Below, in pieces: positions 25,493 through 34,800 of a DNA stretch of 64,000 nucleotides; the stretch's first letter is position 1; each line of letters begins with the position of its first letter. Source of the stretch: Ilyomonas sp965199905 (GTDB lineage Bacteria > Bacteroidota > Bacteroidia > Chitinophagales > Chitinophagaceae); assembly GCA_965199905.1 (NCBI GenBank), contig OZ241366.1:4464001-4528000 (forward strand), given 5' to 3'. The notes beneath the pieces are model-generated. The model searched no databases. It saw only the letters and a program-made list of their open reading frames with translations, and was not told the origin of the DNA. The translations under genes were made by a program, and so were the position numbers.

Positions 25493-26326
25493 AATTATCT
25501 TCTGAATCTTATTCGCGTTCTCTATTAACTGTTGTAAATATTCCGTGTTTTCTTTCTCTAAACAAGCTTTGAATTTCCGCAATTGCGAAATGTGTTCGTT
25601 CAAAACATCCAGCACATTTTCGCGGTTTTGCATAAAGATAGGAACCCACATTTGCGGGTTGCTTTTTGCCAGACGCACCGTGCTTTCAAAACCGGCGGAT
25701 GCAAGGCGAAAAATGGCATCTTCTTCCTTTTCTTTTTCCAATACTGTGTTGGCTAACGCAAACGAAGTAATGTGCGAAATATGACTCACGTACGCAACCT
25801 GCATATCGTGCTCGTACGCATTGAGGTAAACGAGGTACATGCCAAGCGTTTTGTATAAATCTTCTGCCATTTTCATGGCATCTTCATCACTTTCTTCCTT
25901 GTTGCAGATAACGGTTGCTTTGTTAGCAAATGCGCCATGCACAGCCGCTTCCGGTCCGCTGTATTCGGTGCCCCACATTGGGTGCGTAGCTACATATCTG
26001 CCACGGGCGGGATGACCTTTTACCGCATCAATAAGATTTTCTTTTGTAGAGCCGGTATCGATGATCACCTGCTTTTCGATGTTGTCCAGCAATTGCGGCA
26101 GCATAATAACACAAGCGCTTACAGGAATGGCAAGTATGATTAAATCTGCCTTTACAACCGCAGGATACAATGGCAGTACTTCATCAACTAATCCTAACGC
26201 CAACGCTTTTTCTTGGTTGATTCGATTGGCATCAACACCGATGATATGAGAGCTAAAGTTCTTGTCTTTCAGCGCCAGCGCTATGGAGCCGCCAATTAAG
26301 CCTGTGCCTATGATTGTAATGTTCAT
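25487..26326 (-). CDS. tyrA: Prephenate dehydrogenase
   Basis: A 279-residue NAD(P)-dependent enzyme of tyrosine synthesis, oxidising prephenate (or arogenate) to the 4-hydroxyphenyl product. The nucleotide-binding motif is IIGTGLIGGSIALAL at residues 5-19. THPMWGTEYSGPEAA contains the substrate-binding His and Gly region, followed by YLNAYEHDMQVAYVSHISHI in the helical C-terminal domain. It has no fused chorismate mutase or ACT domain; the mutase is carried by the DAHP synthase fusion. The gene is 54 bp downstream of the aminotransferase gene. Confidence 0.94.
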   Translation of the reverse strand: MNITIIGTGLIGGSIALALKDKNFSSHIIGVDANRINQEKALALGLVDEVLPLYPAVVKADLIILAIPVSACVIMLPQLLDNIEKQVIIDTGSTKENLIDAVKGHPARGRYVATHPMWGTEYSGPEAAVHGAFANKATVICNKEESDEDAMKMAEDLYKTLGMYLVYLNAYEHDMQVAYVSHISHITSFALANTVLEKEKEEDAIFRLASAGFESTVRLAKSNPQMWVPIFMQNRENVLDVLNEHISQLRKFKACLEKENTEYLQQLIENANKIQKIIK

Positions 26327-26335
26327 TGATAAAAG

Positions 26336-26404
26336 TTATGAGTGATGAATTATAAGTAAGAATTTGCGATTGATTTAATTCATAACTTATAACTCATCAC
26401 TCTT
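26336..26404. repeat. Inverted repeat at the aminotransferase/tyrA junction
   Basis: GAGTGATGAATTATAAGT and, inverted, GAGTGATGAGTTATAAGT differ at one position of 18 and flank a short spacer. The right arm encodes the last residues of the aminotransferase (VMSYKL and stop). The same TTATGAATTATGAGTTATGA vocabulary recurs at 22720-22740. Confidence 0.65.
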
Positions 26405-27543
26405 TTGATCGCTTCTTCAAATTTTTCAACAGAGCCGCATAGGCTGATACGGATATAGCCATTGCCTGCGCTGCCGAAAATACCTCCCGGCGTTATGAAG
26501 ACGTTCGCTTTGTATAATATTTCATCGCTGAGTGCGTAACCGTCTTTGTATGTGCCGGGAATTTTTGCCCAGATAAACAAACCAGCTTGATCTTTTGAAT
26601 AGCTGCAGCCCAATACATCGAGCAATTCATAAACTTTTTCTCTTCTTTCTTTATATACTTTGTTGATGCTTTTGTACCAATCTTCTCCTAAGCTCAAAGC
26701 CTTTGCAGCTGCCAGTTGCAGAGGCAGATACATGCCGCTGTCCATATTGCTTTTGAAGCGCAATACTTCATCAATTCTTTCTTTAGCGCCTAATAATACC
26801 CCTACACGCCAGCCTGCCATGTTTTGGCTTTTGCTGAGTGAGTTTAATTCGACAGCAACCTCTTTTGCGCCTTCCACACTTAATAAACTCATTGGCTCAT
26901 TATTGAGGATAAAGCTGTAAGGATTATCATGACAGATGAGCACATTATGTTTCTTGCCAAAGGCAACCAATTGCTCAAATAATTCTTTCGTTGGCAATTG
27001 TCCCGTTGGCATTTGCGGATAATTTACCCACATGATTTTTACTTTGGATAAATCACTTTTTTCCAACTCATCAAAATCGGGAAAGTAGCTGTTTTCTTCT
27101 TTTAGATTATAGTCAACACATGCACCACCTGCGAGTGTAACCGCACTGCGATAGGTAGGATAGCCGGGATTAGGAACCAACGCTTCATCGCCTTCATCAA
27201 GATACGTCATGCAGATGTGCATGATGCCTTCTTTGCTGCCAATAAGCGGGAGAATTTCAGTATCAATATTGAGATCAACGCTATAATATTTTTTATACCA
27301 ATCCGCAAATGCCTGCCGTAAAACCGGTGAGCCTTTATAACTCTGGTAGCCATTTACATTGGGTTTGTGGCTCGCACTTTCTTCCTGCAACGTTTTAATA
27401 ACGTCGGGATGTGGCGGCAGGTCAGGATTGCCAATACCAAGATTGATGATGTTCTTTCCTTCTTTATTCAGGTTGTCGATTTCTCTTAGTTTTTGCGAGA
27501 AATAATATTCGCCAATTCCTTCTAAACGTTTTGCTGTGTGCAT
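26380..27543 (-). CDS. Class I/II aminotransferase, probably aromatic/prephenate
   Basis: A 387-residue PLP enzyme, fold type I. The N-terminal YFSQKLREIDNLNKEGKNII and LGIGNPDLPPHPDVI, PNPGYPTYR, the NYPQMPTGQL stretch, and the PLP lysine in LNSLSKSQNMAGWRVG (near residue 234) are all clear. Its place between pheA and tyrA suggests it transaminates phenylpyruvate and hydroxyphenylpyruvate, or prephenate. Similar proteins also act as aspartate or LL-diaminopimelate aminotransferases, so the substrate is inferred from context. The last residues are encoded by an intergenic inverted repeat. Confidence 0.88.
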   Translation of the reverse strand: MHTAKRLEGIGEYYFSQKLREIDNLNKEGKNIINLGIGNPDLPPHPDVIKTLQEESASHKPNVNGYQSYKGSPVLRQAFADWYKKYYSVDLNIDTEILPLIGSKEGIMHICMTYLDEGDEALVPNPGYPTYRSAVTLAGGACVDYNLKEENSYFPDFDELEKSDLSKVKIMWVNYPQMPTGQLPTKELFEQLVAFGKKHNVLICHDNPYSFILNNEPMSLLSVEGAKEVAVELNSLSKSQNMAGWRVGVLLGAKERIDEVLRFKSNMDSGMYLPLQLAAAKALSLGEDWYKSINKVYKERREKVYELLDVLGCSYSKDQAGLFIWAKIPGTYKDGYALSDEILYKANVFITPGGIFGSAGNGYIRISLCGSVEKFEEAIKRVMSYKL

Positions 27544-27625
27544 ATCATTTTATTTGTCACAAAGGCGCCAAGTAATGATGTTCTTTTGTTATTGCTTCGA
27601 ATAATTTTTGAACTCTTCAGGTTTT

Positions 27626-28456
27626 TTACAATCCTCGTCCGCTTTTATAAATGCCATACACTTTTGCTTCTTCCGTTACCGATTTTACAGTTTTCATTGC
27701 GGTTTCAAACTGGCTGATATCATCAAACTCAAGGTCTGCATGAAAGCTGTATTTAAAGTCGCTGCCCGGTATGGGAAAGCTTTGCAATTTGCTTAAATTG
27801 ATGTCTTCCTTTGCAATGGCAGCGAGTACTTTAGCAAGGCTGCCCTTGGAATGGTTTGTATGAAAATTTACCGATGCTTTGTTAGCATCCGGAATGATTT
27901 GATTGTCTTCTTCGCGCTGCAGAACAAGGAAGCGTGTGTAATTATTTTTGAGCGTATGAATGTTGGGTGCAATGATGTCCAGATCGTATAATTCTGCTGC
28001 TAATTTGCTGGCAATTGCTGCAGTGTGTTTGCTTTTATGTTGATGAATATGCTTTGCGCTTAATGCCGTGTCTTCTGTTTCTACCAGCTTCCAGCTGTGC
28101 TTGTCAAGATAAGCCTGGCACTGCAGCAAAGCCATATAGTGTGAATGCACCTCGCGGATGCTATCCGGCGATACACCGCGATACACCATGAGGTTCTGGT
28201 TAATTTGCAAATACACTTCACCCACTACGCAGAGTTTGCTGTTTTGCAACAAAGTATAGTTGGGTAAAATGCTGCCCGCAATAGAATTCTCAATCGCCAT
28301 CACGCCACCACTTGTTTCCTTTTTATTCTGTGCGGCTTTAATGACGTCTCTGAAATTTGCGCAGCACACCACTTCCACTTCTTTACCATAAAAATGCATG
28401 GCCGCTTCCTGGTGAAAAGAGCCTTCGTAGCCTTGTATCGAAACTTTTATTGCCAT
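27626..28456 (-). CDS. pheA: Prephenate dehydratase
   Basis: A 276-residue monofunctional prephenate dehydratase: residues 1-180 catalytic, 195-276 ACT domain. It starts KVSIQGYEGSFHQEAAMHFY, has AIENSIAGSILPNY, and the catalytic NNYTRFLVLQRE (TRF motif). The ACT domain shows LQSFPIPGSDFKYSFHADLE, where many enzymes have the Phe-binding ESRP; here it reads QSFP, so allosteric inhibition by Phe may differ (inference). The ATG at 28456 follows the attenuator terminator by 5 nt. It is the first gene of the aromatic cluster, and a Phe/Tyr-rich leader ORF precedes it. Confidence 0.95.
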   Translation of the reverse strand: MAIKVSIQGYEGSFHQEAAMHFYGKEVEVVCCANFRDVIKAAQNKKETSGGVMAIENSIAGSILPNYTLLQNSKLCVVGEVYLQINQNLMVYRGVSPDSIREVHSHYMALLQCQAYLDKHSWKLVETEDTALSAKHIHQHKSKHTAAIASKLAAELYDLDIIAPNIHTLKNNYTRFLVLQREEDNQIIPDANKASVNFHTNHSKGSLAKVLAAIAKEDINLSKLQSFPIPGSDFKYSFHADLEFDDISQFETAMKTVKSVTEEAKVYGIYKSGRGL

Positions 28457-28461
28457 GCTGT

Positions 28462-28498
28462 AAAACAAAAATCCCGGCTCTGTTGAACCGGGATTTTA
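28462..28498 (-). terminator. Attenuator terminator upstream of pheA
   Basis: On the minus strand, AAATCCCGG pairs perfectly with CCGGGATTT around a 10-nt loop and is followed by TTGTTTT, ending 5 nt before the pheA ATG. A terminator placed between leader ORF and first gene is the defining part of an attenuator. The hairpin is also a possible plus-strand terminator, but no plus-strand gene precedes it. Confidence 0.85.
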
Positions 28499-28541
28499 TA
28501 TTGATAAGTTATTGTTTCCTTTTTTGCAATACAACCCGGTT

Positions 28542-28601
28542 CTACTTTCTAAAGTAAAAAAAGAAAAAGTAAAACGGGATATATACGCGTGTTGTGCTCA
28601 T
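28542..28601 (-). CDS. Phe/Tyr-rich leader peptide of the pheA operon
   Basis: A 19-codon ORF encoding MSTTRVYIPFYFFFFYFRK. Residues 10-17 are Phe-Tyr-Phe-Phe-Phe-Phe-Tyr-Phe, encoded by TTT TAC TTT TTC TTT TTT TAC TTT. In total six Phe and three Tyr. The stop TAG lies in the antiterminator segment, 50 nt before the terminator stem. Such a run next to a prephenate dehydratase gene is what a ribosome-mediated attenuation leader looks like: stalling when charged tRNA-Phe or tRNA-Tyr is scarce lets transcription continue. The peptide itself probably has no other role. Confidence 0.85.
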   Translation of the reverse strand: MSTTRVYIPFYFFFFYFRK

Positions 28602-28893
28602 TGAGAATGCGAAAGTAGAAACAAATTAATAAGAAGCAAATTTTTTTGTGAAGCGGGTAAAGAATGATGATGATTTATAGAATGTTATTGTATAAAATTG
28701 ATTGCTTATTTGGCCAAGTGATAAAATTCAACGAGTGCCGGCTTGCTGCCGGAGCGGCATTCATTGGTTCGTCAGCCCCAAATAGAGAATAAAAAAAACA
28801 ACAGAATTCCAGATGCCGAATGGCTTGAGTCCTTTAGGTTTGTTTTCAAATAAACGGCACTATCAGAAACTGTATTTTTCTTTTCGCCGGTTT

Positions 28894-28995
28894 CTATATT
28901 TTGCAGATAACCAACCGGGCAGCAGCGGCTCATGTAAGCTTTCGTCAAGGCTCACGACCTATCGGCTGATCAAATCCGCTGCTGCCTTTTACTTC
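28894..28995 (+). ncRNA. Possible structured small RNA or element remnant
   Basis: GGCAGCAGCGG (28919-28929) pairs with CCGCTGCTGCC (about 28977-28987). Inside, GTAAGC and GCTCAC enclose a hairpin, giving a branched fold, and TTTTACTT follows the closing stem. A TATATTTTGC box precedes it at 28894. This could be a short transcript with its own terminator, or the end of a decayed mobile element. No known RNA family was recognised. Confidence 0.25.
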
Positions 28996-29049
28996 CTTCG
29001 TGTCTATATAGCAATTAGGGCTTTTATACCCGTTATCAAGGACTCAGAC

Positions 29050-29625
29050 TTTGGGAAGTAAACCGGATTGCGCCTGGGTAACATAGGAAAAATTTCTGCA
29101 ATCGTTCAATAAAACAATACCATGATTGGCATCCTGCCTGGAAAGCCGGATGCGATTATAAACGTTGTTGCCCATTAAAATCAAATCATCAAAACCATCA
29201 TTGTTTATATCGATGCTCTGTATGCTGAATACAGGTGAATATTGCGCTTCTGCAGGAAAGTCTTTTTGTACAAAACCATAACCTGTATTTGCAAAATAAC
29301 AAGTTTGCAAAGTTGCAGTCTCCAATAGTTTTGCAGATGATAACCGGCTGGCAGGGATTATCGTTTGAATAGTAGCATCTGTGTAAGATGAGTAATCGTA
29401 AAAGATTTTCGCAATGAAGGAACCTGTGTTGTAATATCATCCATCGTGGCAAAAGGATAAGCTTTGCCTGCTGAGTAACTGGTTAATACAGGGTCTGCCA
29501 TACCATTGCTATCTATATCTACATTATATAATTGCAATGGTTCTTTTTGTGAAGCCATTACTTATGTATTCGTTCCATAATTGCCGACGCAGATATCAGT
29601 TTTGCCAAGCACCGAACTATAATAA
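29050..29625 (-). pseudogene. FG-GAP/VCBS repeat protein (ASPIC/UnbV-like) fragment
   Basis: Minus-strand frames give DICVGNYGTNT, an in-frame TAA, VMASQKEPLQLYNVDID, then PVLTSYSAGKAYPFATMDDI. After a frameshift near 29400 come FYDYSSYTDATIQTIIPASR, YFANTGYGFVQKDFP, and QSIDINNDGFDDLILMGNN. This resembles the calcium-binding FG-GAP repeat region of large secreted VCBS proteins common in Bacteroidota. Both ends are missing, with one nonsense and one frameshift, so it is a decayed fragment. It meets a second fragment head-to-head at about 29630. Confidence 0.75.
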
Positions 29626-29633
29626 ACCTTTAA

Positions 29634-30146
29634 GTTACAGTCAGACAGTTAATACTACCAACGGTCCAGCTCGCATATTTTAGTGCGGTTGGTGTCACAT
29701 CTTATAACGCTACTTTATTTACAGGAACACCACGTGGATGGAGCTTTGACCAAGCTCATACTGCTTTATGTGTTTATCTAAATAACAATACAACCGTAGG
29801 ATTTAATCTATTAGCTACTAATAGTTGTGGTACATACACACAGCGAGTTTTCTTAACTCAAAATAGCGGAGGTATGCGATTTATCGTAACACCTAATCCT
29901 GCAAAATCTGTAGTAACTATTGCAAAGCTGCAAGAGGTAAACAGTTCTAGTTTAACTAAAGAATTAGCATTGGAAGGAACAGCCCAAATTACTATTTATA
30001 CTACATCTAATAAACCTTTAAAAAGGTACAAATTTCCTATGGGAGATGTATGTGAGTTAAATATAGCAGACTTAAAAACAGGTATTTATAATATACAAGT
30101 TATAGAAGGTAAAGCGGTTTCTAATCTTAAAATGATTAAAGATTAA
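29634..30146 (+). pseudogene. C-terminal fragment of a T9SS-sorted secreted protein
   Basis: An open frame without a start codon follows a TAA at 29631. It reads LAYFSAVGVTSYNATLF, then LCVYLNNNTTVGFNLLATN, and ends in a type A T9SS sorting domain: FIVTPNPAKSVVTIAKL, ITIYTTSNKPLKRY and GIYNIQVIEGKAVSNLKMIK. The N-terminal export signal and functional domain are gone, so it is probably the surviving 3' end of a secreted protein gene. Base composition is lower in GC than its neighbours. A strong bidirectional terminator follows. Confidence 0.75.
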
Positions 30147-30174
30147 ATACCGCTTTAAGGTTCTTGCTTTTTAC

Positions 30175-30216
30175 AAAATAAGAAGCCCCGCTTTGCAAAG
30201 CGGGGCTTCTTATTTT
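30175..30216. terminator. Bidirectional terminator, perfect 21-bp palindrome
   Basis: AATAAGAAGCCCCGCTTTG is followed at once by its exact complement, with A and T runs at the outer ends. It serves the susD gene on the minus strand and the T9SS fragment on the plus strand. Confidence 0.85.
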
Positions 30217-30222
30217 GTTGAT

Positions 30223-31806
30223 TTAGTGCGTATCCCACCATAACGAAGTGCCGCCTATATCTGGTCCGCCAAGCTTCTGGGTAGCATCTGTAACACCCGT
30301 CGGGTTTTGACTTCTTTCGTCCGGAGAAAATTGCAATCTTTTTATAAATGCCGTAGTGGAAATTGTGCCACCACTGTTATTAACCACAACAGGAAACAGA
30401 ACCGGATAACCGGTGCGTCTGAACTCTGCCCAAGCTTCTTCACCTTCGGGATATTCGGCAATCCATTTTTGTGTAATGATGCGTTCCAGCTTTCTTTCAA
30501 ATGAAGCCGCGTCATCCCATTTAATGGTAATAGTGCTTAAATAAGGTGAACCAACCGGTACATTGTTCTGACCGGCCACTAAAGATTTCGGATCTACGTA
30601 AGGCGCTTCTGTGCTTGCAGCATCAGCAGTATAAGAGGTAGCACTTCCGGCACCCCACTGGCTAAAGGAAGTAGCAATACCAGATTCATAATTTGTCTTT
30701 GCATCACCAGCATTTTCCCAGCCGCGTATGGCTGCTTCCGCTTTTAAAAACCAAGCTTCTGCAGCTGTCATTACCAGTTGTTTGGAAGGAAAATCAGTAA
30801 GCTTGGAATAGTTGGAATAAATTCCGCTTCCGTCGTTATTAATTCCATTTCTGATACCAATGAACTTACCGGATACCACAGGATCGGTGGCCGGTTGAGC
30901 ATAGAATTTTATACGAGGATCGTTATATCCGTTCATGTAACACAAAAGCGGCGCTCCCATTCTAATATCGCCCCAACTTTCTGTTATTGTCGTCAGCGGA
31001 TTGGTAATGCTGCCAATGTTTACATAAGCGTCATCATCGCCGGCGGCAGTAAGCAAACCCACGGAATTAGACAATGATTTTTCTCCTTCTTCCTTTGCCT
31101 TGTCCGGGTCTGCATAGGCAATGCGCAAAGCCAATCGTAAGCGAAGCGTATTGGCGAACTTTGTCCATTTTTCAAAGTCTCCGCCATAAACAAGATCGAA
31201 TTTTGAAAACGTAGCTGGAGCACCGGATTGTACCAGATCGGTAAAGACATTGATAGCTGAATCAAGGTCGTTAAAGAATGCGTAATAAGCATCTTTCTGC
31301 GAATCATAAACGGCGGTGCCTGCCTTATACTGCGTGTAAATGATCGGACCATATACATCACTAACCCGGTGCATGGCTTCTACCCTAAGTATCTTTGCCC
31401 ATGAATAGAAGCTTTTATATTGATCGCTGTTCGTTATGTCCAGAATATTTTGTGTGGGCTTCATTACATTGCCATAGGCTTGCGACCATGTATATCCGTT
31501 CCAACCATCGACTAAGGCATAAGTTGCATTGTTAGAATTTCCTAAATAAGCAGATGGCGTCATCATGTAGCCGGAATAGATGTCGGCATTCAGGTTTTGC
31601 TGCAACTGATATATCCAGGTTGTATTTACCAGTATATTGTATTGCGCTTGCTTTAACGGCTCGCCTAAATTCTGGTAGTCCACTTCAATCTGCGACTGAG
31701 ACAATCCGTTTGGATTTGTATTATAATCTTTGAAGTTTTTTGTACAGCCTGCCAGCAATACAATGGCTGCAAGTGAAAGAAGCGGTTTATATTTATTGTT
31801 TTTCAT
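30223..31806 (-). CDS. SusD/RagB-family outer-membrane lipoprotein
   Basis: A 527-residue SusD-like lipoprotein with lipobox VLLAGC (Cys21), which anchors it to the cell surface. It has the family N-terminus CTKNFKDYNTNPNGLS, helical TPR-like segments (YGNVMKPTQNILDIT, YFYSWAKILRVEAMHRVSDVYG-like region), and a C-terminal WIAEYPEGEEAWAEFRRTGYP typical of the SusD_2 subfamily. SusD proteins lie over the SusC pore and bind glycans or peptides for uptake. It is 18 bp downstream of susC. The substrate is not evident, though a GH29 fucosidase remnant lies nearby. Confidence 0.94.
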   Translation of the reverse strand: MKNNKYKPLLSLAAIVLLAGCTKNFKDYNTNPNGLSQSQIEVDYQNLGEPLKQAQYNILVNTTWIYQLQQNLNADIYSGYMMTPSAYLGNSNNATYALVDGWNGYTWSQAYGNVMKPTQNILDITNSDQYKSFYSWAKILRVEAMHRVSDVYGPIIYTQYKAGTAVYDSQKDAYYAFFNDLDSAINVFTDLVQSGAPATFSKFDLVYGGDFEKWTKFANTLRLRLALRIAYADPDKAKEEGEKSLSNSVGLLTAAGDDDAYVNIGSITNPLTTITESWGDIRMGAPLLCYMNGYNDPRIKFYAQPATDPVVSGKFIGIRNGINNDGSGIYSNYSKLTDFPSKQLVMTAAEAWFLKAEAAIRGWENAGDAKTNYESGIATSFSQWGAGSATSYTADAASTEAPYVDPKSLVAGQNNVPVGSPYLSTITIKWDDAASFERKLERIITQKWIAEYPEGEEAWAEFRRTGYPVLFPVVVNNSGGTISTTAFIKRLQFSPDERSQNPTGVTDATQKLGGPDIGGTSLWWDTH

Positions 31807-31824
31807 ACTAACTTTTTTTTGCGG

Positions 31825-34800
31825 TTAAAAACCTATTTTTAAAGAAGCTCCTATGCTTCTGGTGGTAGGAATTCCAAATGTTTCAACACCTTGTAAAGCA
31901 TTTCCTGTGCCCATGGAAAGTTCCGGGTCGAACGGCGCTTCTTTTTTAAAGAAAAATAAGTTGCGCCCAATAACAGAAAACTGGCAACTTGTAATCCACT
32001 TTGTTTTTACCGGAATGCGATAGCTAATAGAAGCCTCACGCAACCTGATGTTCGTAGCGTCATATACGTAATATTCGGAAATACCAGATCTGCCGCCAAC
32101 TGCATTGTAGAATGTAAATGGATCGAGCGGTCCGCTGAATTTGGAACCATCCTGTTTGGTAGCGCTGATGTTTACGCCGCCTGCATCTCTGGCATCGGCG
32201 GTTGCTTTGCTGTCTCCAAGCTGGTCCAATACTGCCTGTGTTACACTCATTACTTTTCCTCCGAAACGACCATCTATTAAAAAGCTAACGGTAAAGTTTT
32301 GTATGGTAAACGTATTATTCCAGCCAATGGTGTATTTAGGATTCGGATTGCCTAAATATTTCACATTTCCATTACCTACAGCTGTTGACGAATCGTAACC
32401 TTTTTGCGGAGTGCCGGCACTGTCAACAATAATAGAATTATCGGCAGCACGTGCAAAAAATCTTCCATAAATATCGCCCCACGAGCCACCTTCTTTAATG
32501 TAAGCTGCATTAAGAAGATCAATGGTGTTAATAGGGAAATAACTTTGGGTTACGCCTAAGGAAGGATCGGCAATCTGCAATACTTTGTTTTTATTCAAAG
32601 CATAATTAACCGTAGTAAACCAGGAGAAATGCTTTGTCTGCACCGGTGTTATATTAACCGATAATTCAACCCCATTGTTTCTGATATTGCCTGTGTTTAA
32701 CGTCCACGATGTAAGGTTGCCTGGAGAGCCTGGTGTAACCGGAATAACAATGTATTGACGGCGATTGTTATTAATGTAATAAGTAAAGTCGAAGCCTATT
32801 CTGTTCTTTAAGAAACGCCACTCTGTGCCTGCTTCAAAGGAACGGTTGTCTTCCGGCTTCAGATAAGTGCCGGGTTTAGAGCCTGTCTGGTTTACGGTTG
32901 AGCCGTTTTGATTGTCTATATTATAAGAAGCCGGGTTGGTAGCATAAATATTTACGTCATTACCCACTTTGGAATAAGAAACTCTTACTTTACTGAAGGA
33001 GATTGGCTCTGACATTTTAAACATATCGCTCAACACGCCTGTAAGACCTGCTGAATAATAAAAGAAACCCTTCTTTTCATTAGGCGTAAAAGCAAGCGTG
33101 GACGACCAGTCGTTGCGGGCGGTCAGGTCTAAATACGCGTAGTTATTTACACTCAACTGCGCCGTAGCAAAAACCGCCTGGAGCTGCCGATGCGCCGTAT
33201 TAGGACTAACTGTGAGGCTGGCAGGCAAAATATTGTTTAAGGTAAAAACATTTGCAAAGCGCAATCCGTCTCCCGAATTTCGGGTTCCAAACGTAGTCTG
33301 CTCTGTTCTGCCATCATTGATGCTGCTGCCGATGGTTGCACTGAGACCTAAATTTTTAGACAGGTTTTTGTTGGCTGACAATAACACGTCTCCGTAATAC
33401 TGAGTAAATACAGATCTCAATAAAGTATAGCTGCCATTTGCCGCTGTAAGGATTGGAGAGGTGGTGGCATAACTTTTCGCTTCTATGTTGTTAAACGTTT
33501 TGTCCACGTTGCCACGCGCCTGAATGTTCAGCCAGCTTGTAATTTTATAGTTCAATGAGAAGTTAGTATAAACCCTGTCCAATGCATTATCATTCGGATT
33601 TCTGTTTAATATCCAATATGGATTTTGTTCTAACTCATTTGCATTTTTTCCGGCATCTACATTTACATCCCACCAGTTCTGTACATAAGTATTTCTTACA
33701 GAAGAAGAAACCTCATAACTGTTTTTATATTGATTAAAATCAATGCCGCGCGGCAGTTCGTATAAGCCGGCTAAAGGATTCAAATACAATCCGCTGGTGG
33801 GTCTGTTGTGTGCGTTTTGATGCACATAAAGTACGTTAAAGTCGGCAGTAAGTTTATCATTAAAGAACTTACTTGTCTGGTGAAAATTTAAGTTGTGACG
33901 CTTTAATTGACTGGTAGGAATAATGCCTTTATTATCAGCATACGAATAAGAAAAATAGGATTGCGATTTATCGGTACCGCCGGATAAAGAAACAGAATTA
34001 AAACTGGTAACGCCGGTTTGAAAAAAGTCATTCGTATAGTCAGGCGCATTTACTACAGAATCGCTCCAGCTTGTGCTGGACCCGAATGGGGTAGAAGTCG
34101 TTCCGGGTGTGGTTTGCCCGTATTTAAACTGGAGCGGCTGCTTGTACATCCGGCTATCAAAAAATAACTCTGAAGAAGCGTTCACTCTTGTAATTCCGGC
34201 TTTCCCTTTTTTTGTAGTAATCAAAATAACGCCGTTCGCTGCGCTGCTGCCATACAATGCTGCTGCCGAAGCGCCTTTCAAAATAGACATACTTTCTATG
34301 TCTTCCGGGTTAATATTGGAAATGCCATCGCCACCATCAATACCGGCATAGCCAACCGACTGTCCATACTCGCCGCCGGGCTGCGCCGGAGAAAAGTTTA
34401 CCAAAGGCACACCATCCACTACATACAACGGCTGGTTTTCGCGGGTAGATTTATTCCCCCTGATAATCACTCTTGTTGAGCCGCCAATGCCCGATGAACT
34501 TCTGCTTATGGTAACACCCGCTACTTTACCTTGCAAGCTGTTTACAACGTTGGCATCGCGCACTTGCGTCAACTCTTCGTTGCTCACTTTTTGTACTGAA
34601 TAAGTAAGTGATTTCGCTTGCCTTGAAATACCCAATGCCGTTACCACCACTTCATTCAGCGAAGCGGAGCTGTTGCCAAGTAAAATAATAATGGTTGTCT
34701 GATCCGGATTAACAGTAACGCTTTGATTGGCATAGCCTACATAACTTACTTCAAGTTGTGCACTTGTAGCAGGTAGGTTAATAGTAAAAGCACCATCACT

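Larger units (their letters stand above)
28462..28620 (-). promoter_or_regulatory. Ribosome-mediated Phe/Tyr attenuator of the aromatic operon
   Basis: Four segments on the minus strand can form alternative pairs. Segment 1, TTCTACTTTC (28620-28611), or the Phe/Tyr codons TTTTTACTTT (28560-28551) can pair with segment 2, GAAAGTAGAA (28549-28540), a perfect 10-bp match for the former. Segment 2 extended as AACCGGG (28541-28535) pairs with segment 3, CCCGGTT (28492-28486). Segment 3 pairs with segment 4, CCGGGAT (28477-28471), in the terminator. The leader stop codon lies within segment 2. A ribosome finishing the leader would cover it and favour the terminator, whereas stalling at Phe/Tyr codons would free it for antitermination. 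The mechanism is inferred from this layout and the known trp/phe attenuators. Confidence 0.82.

Noticed and set aside
28813..29061. 82-codon plus-strand ORF in the graveyard region
   Set aside because: It has no recognisable domain and runs through the branched inverted repeat at 28919-28987.
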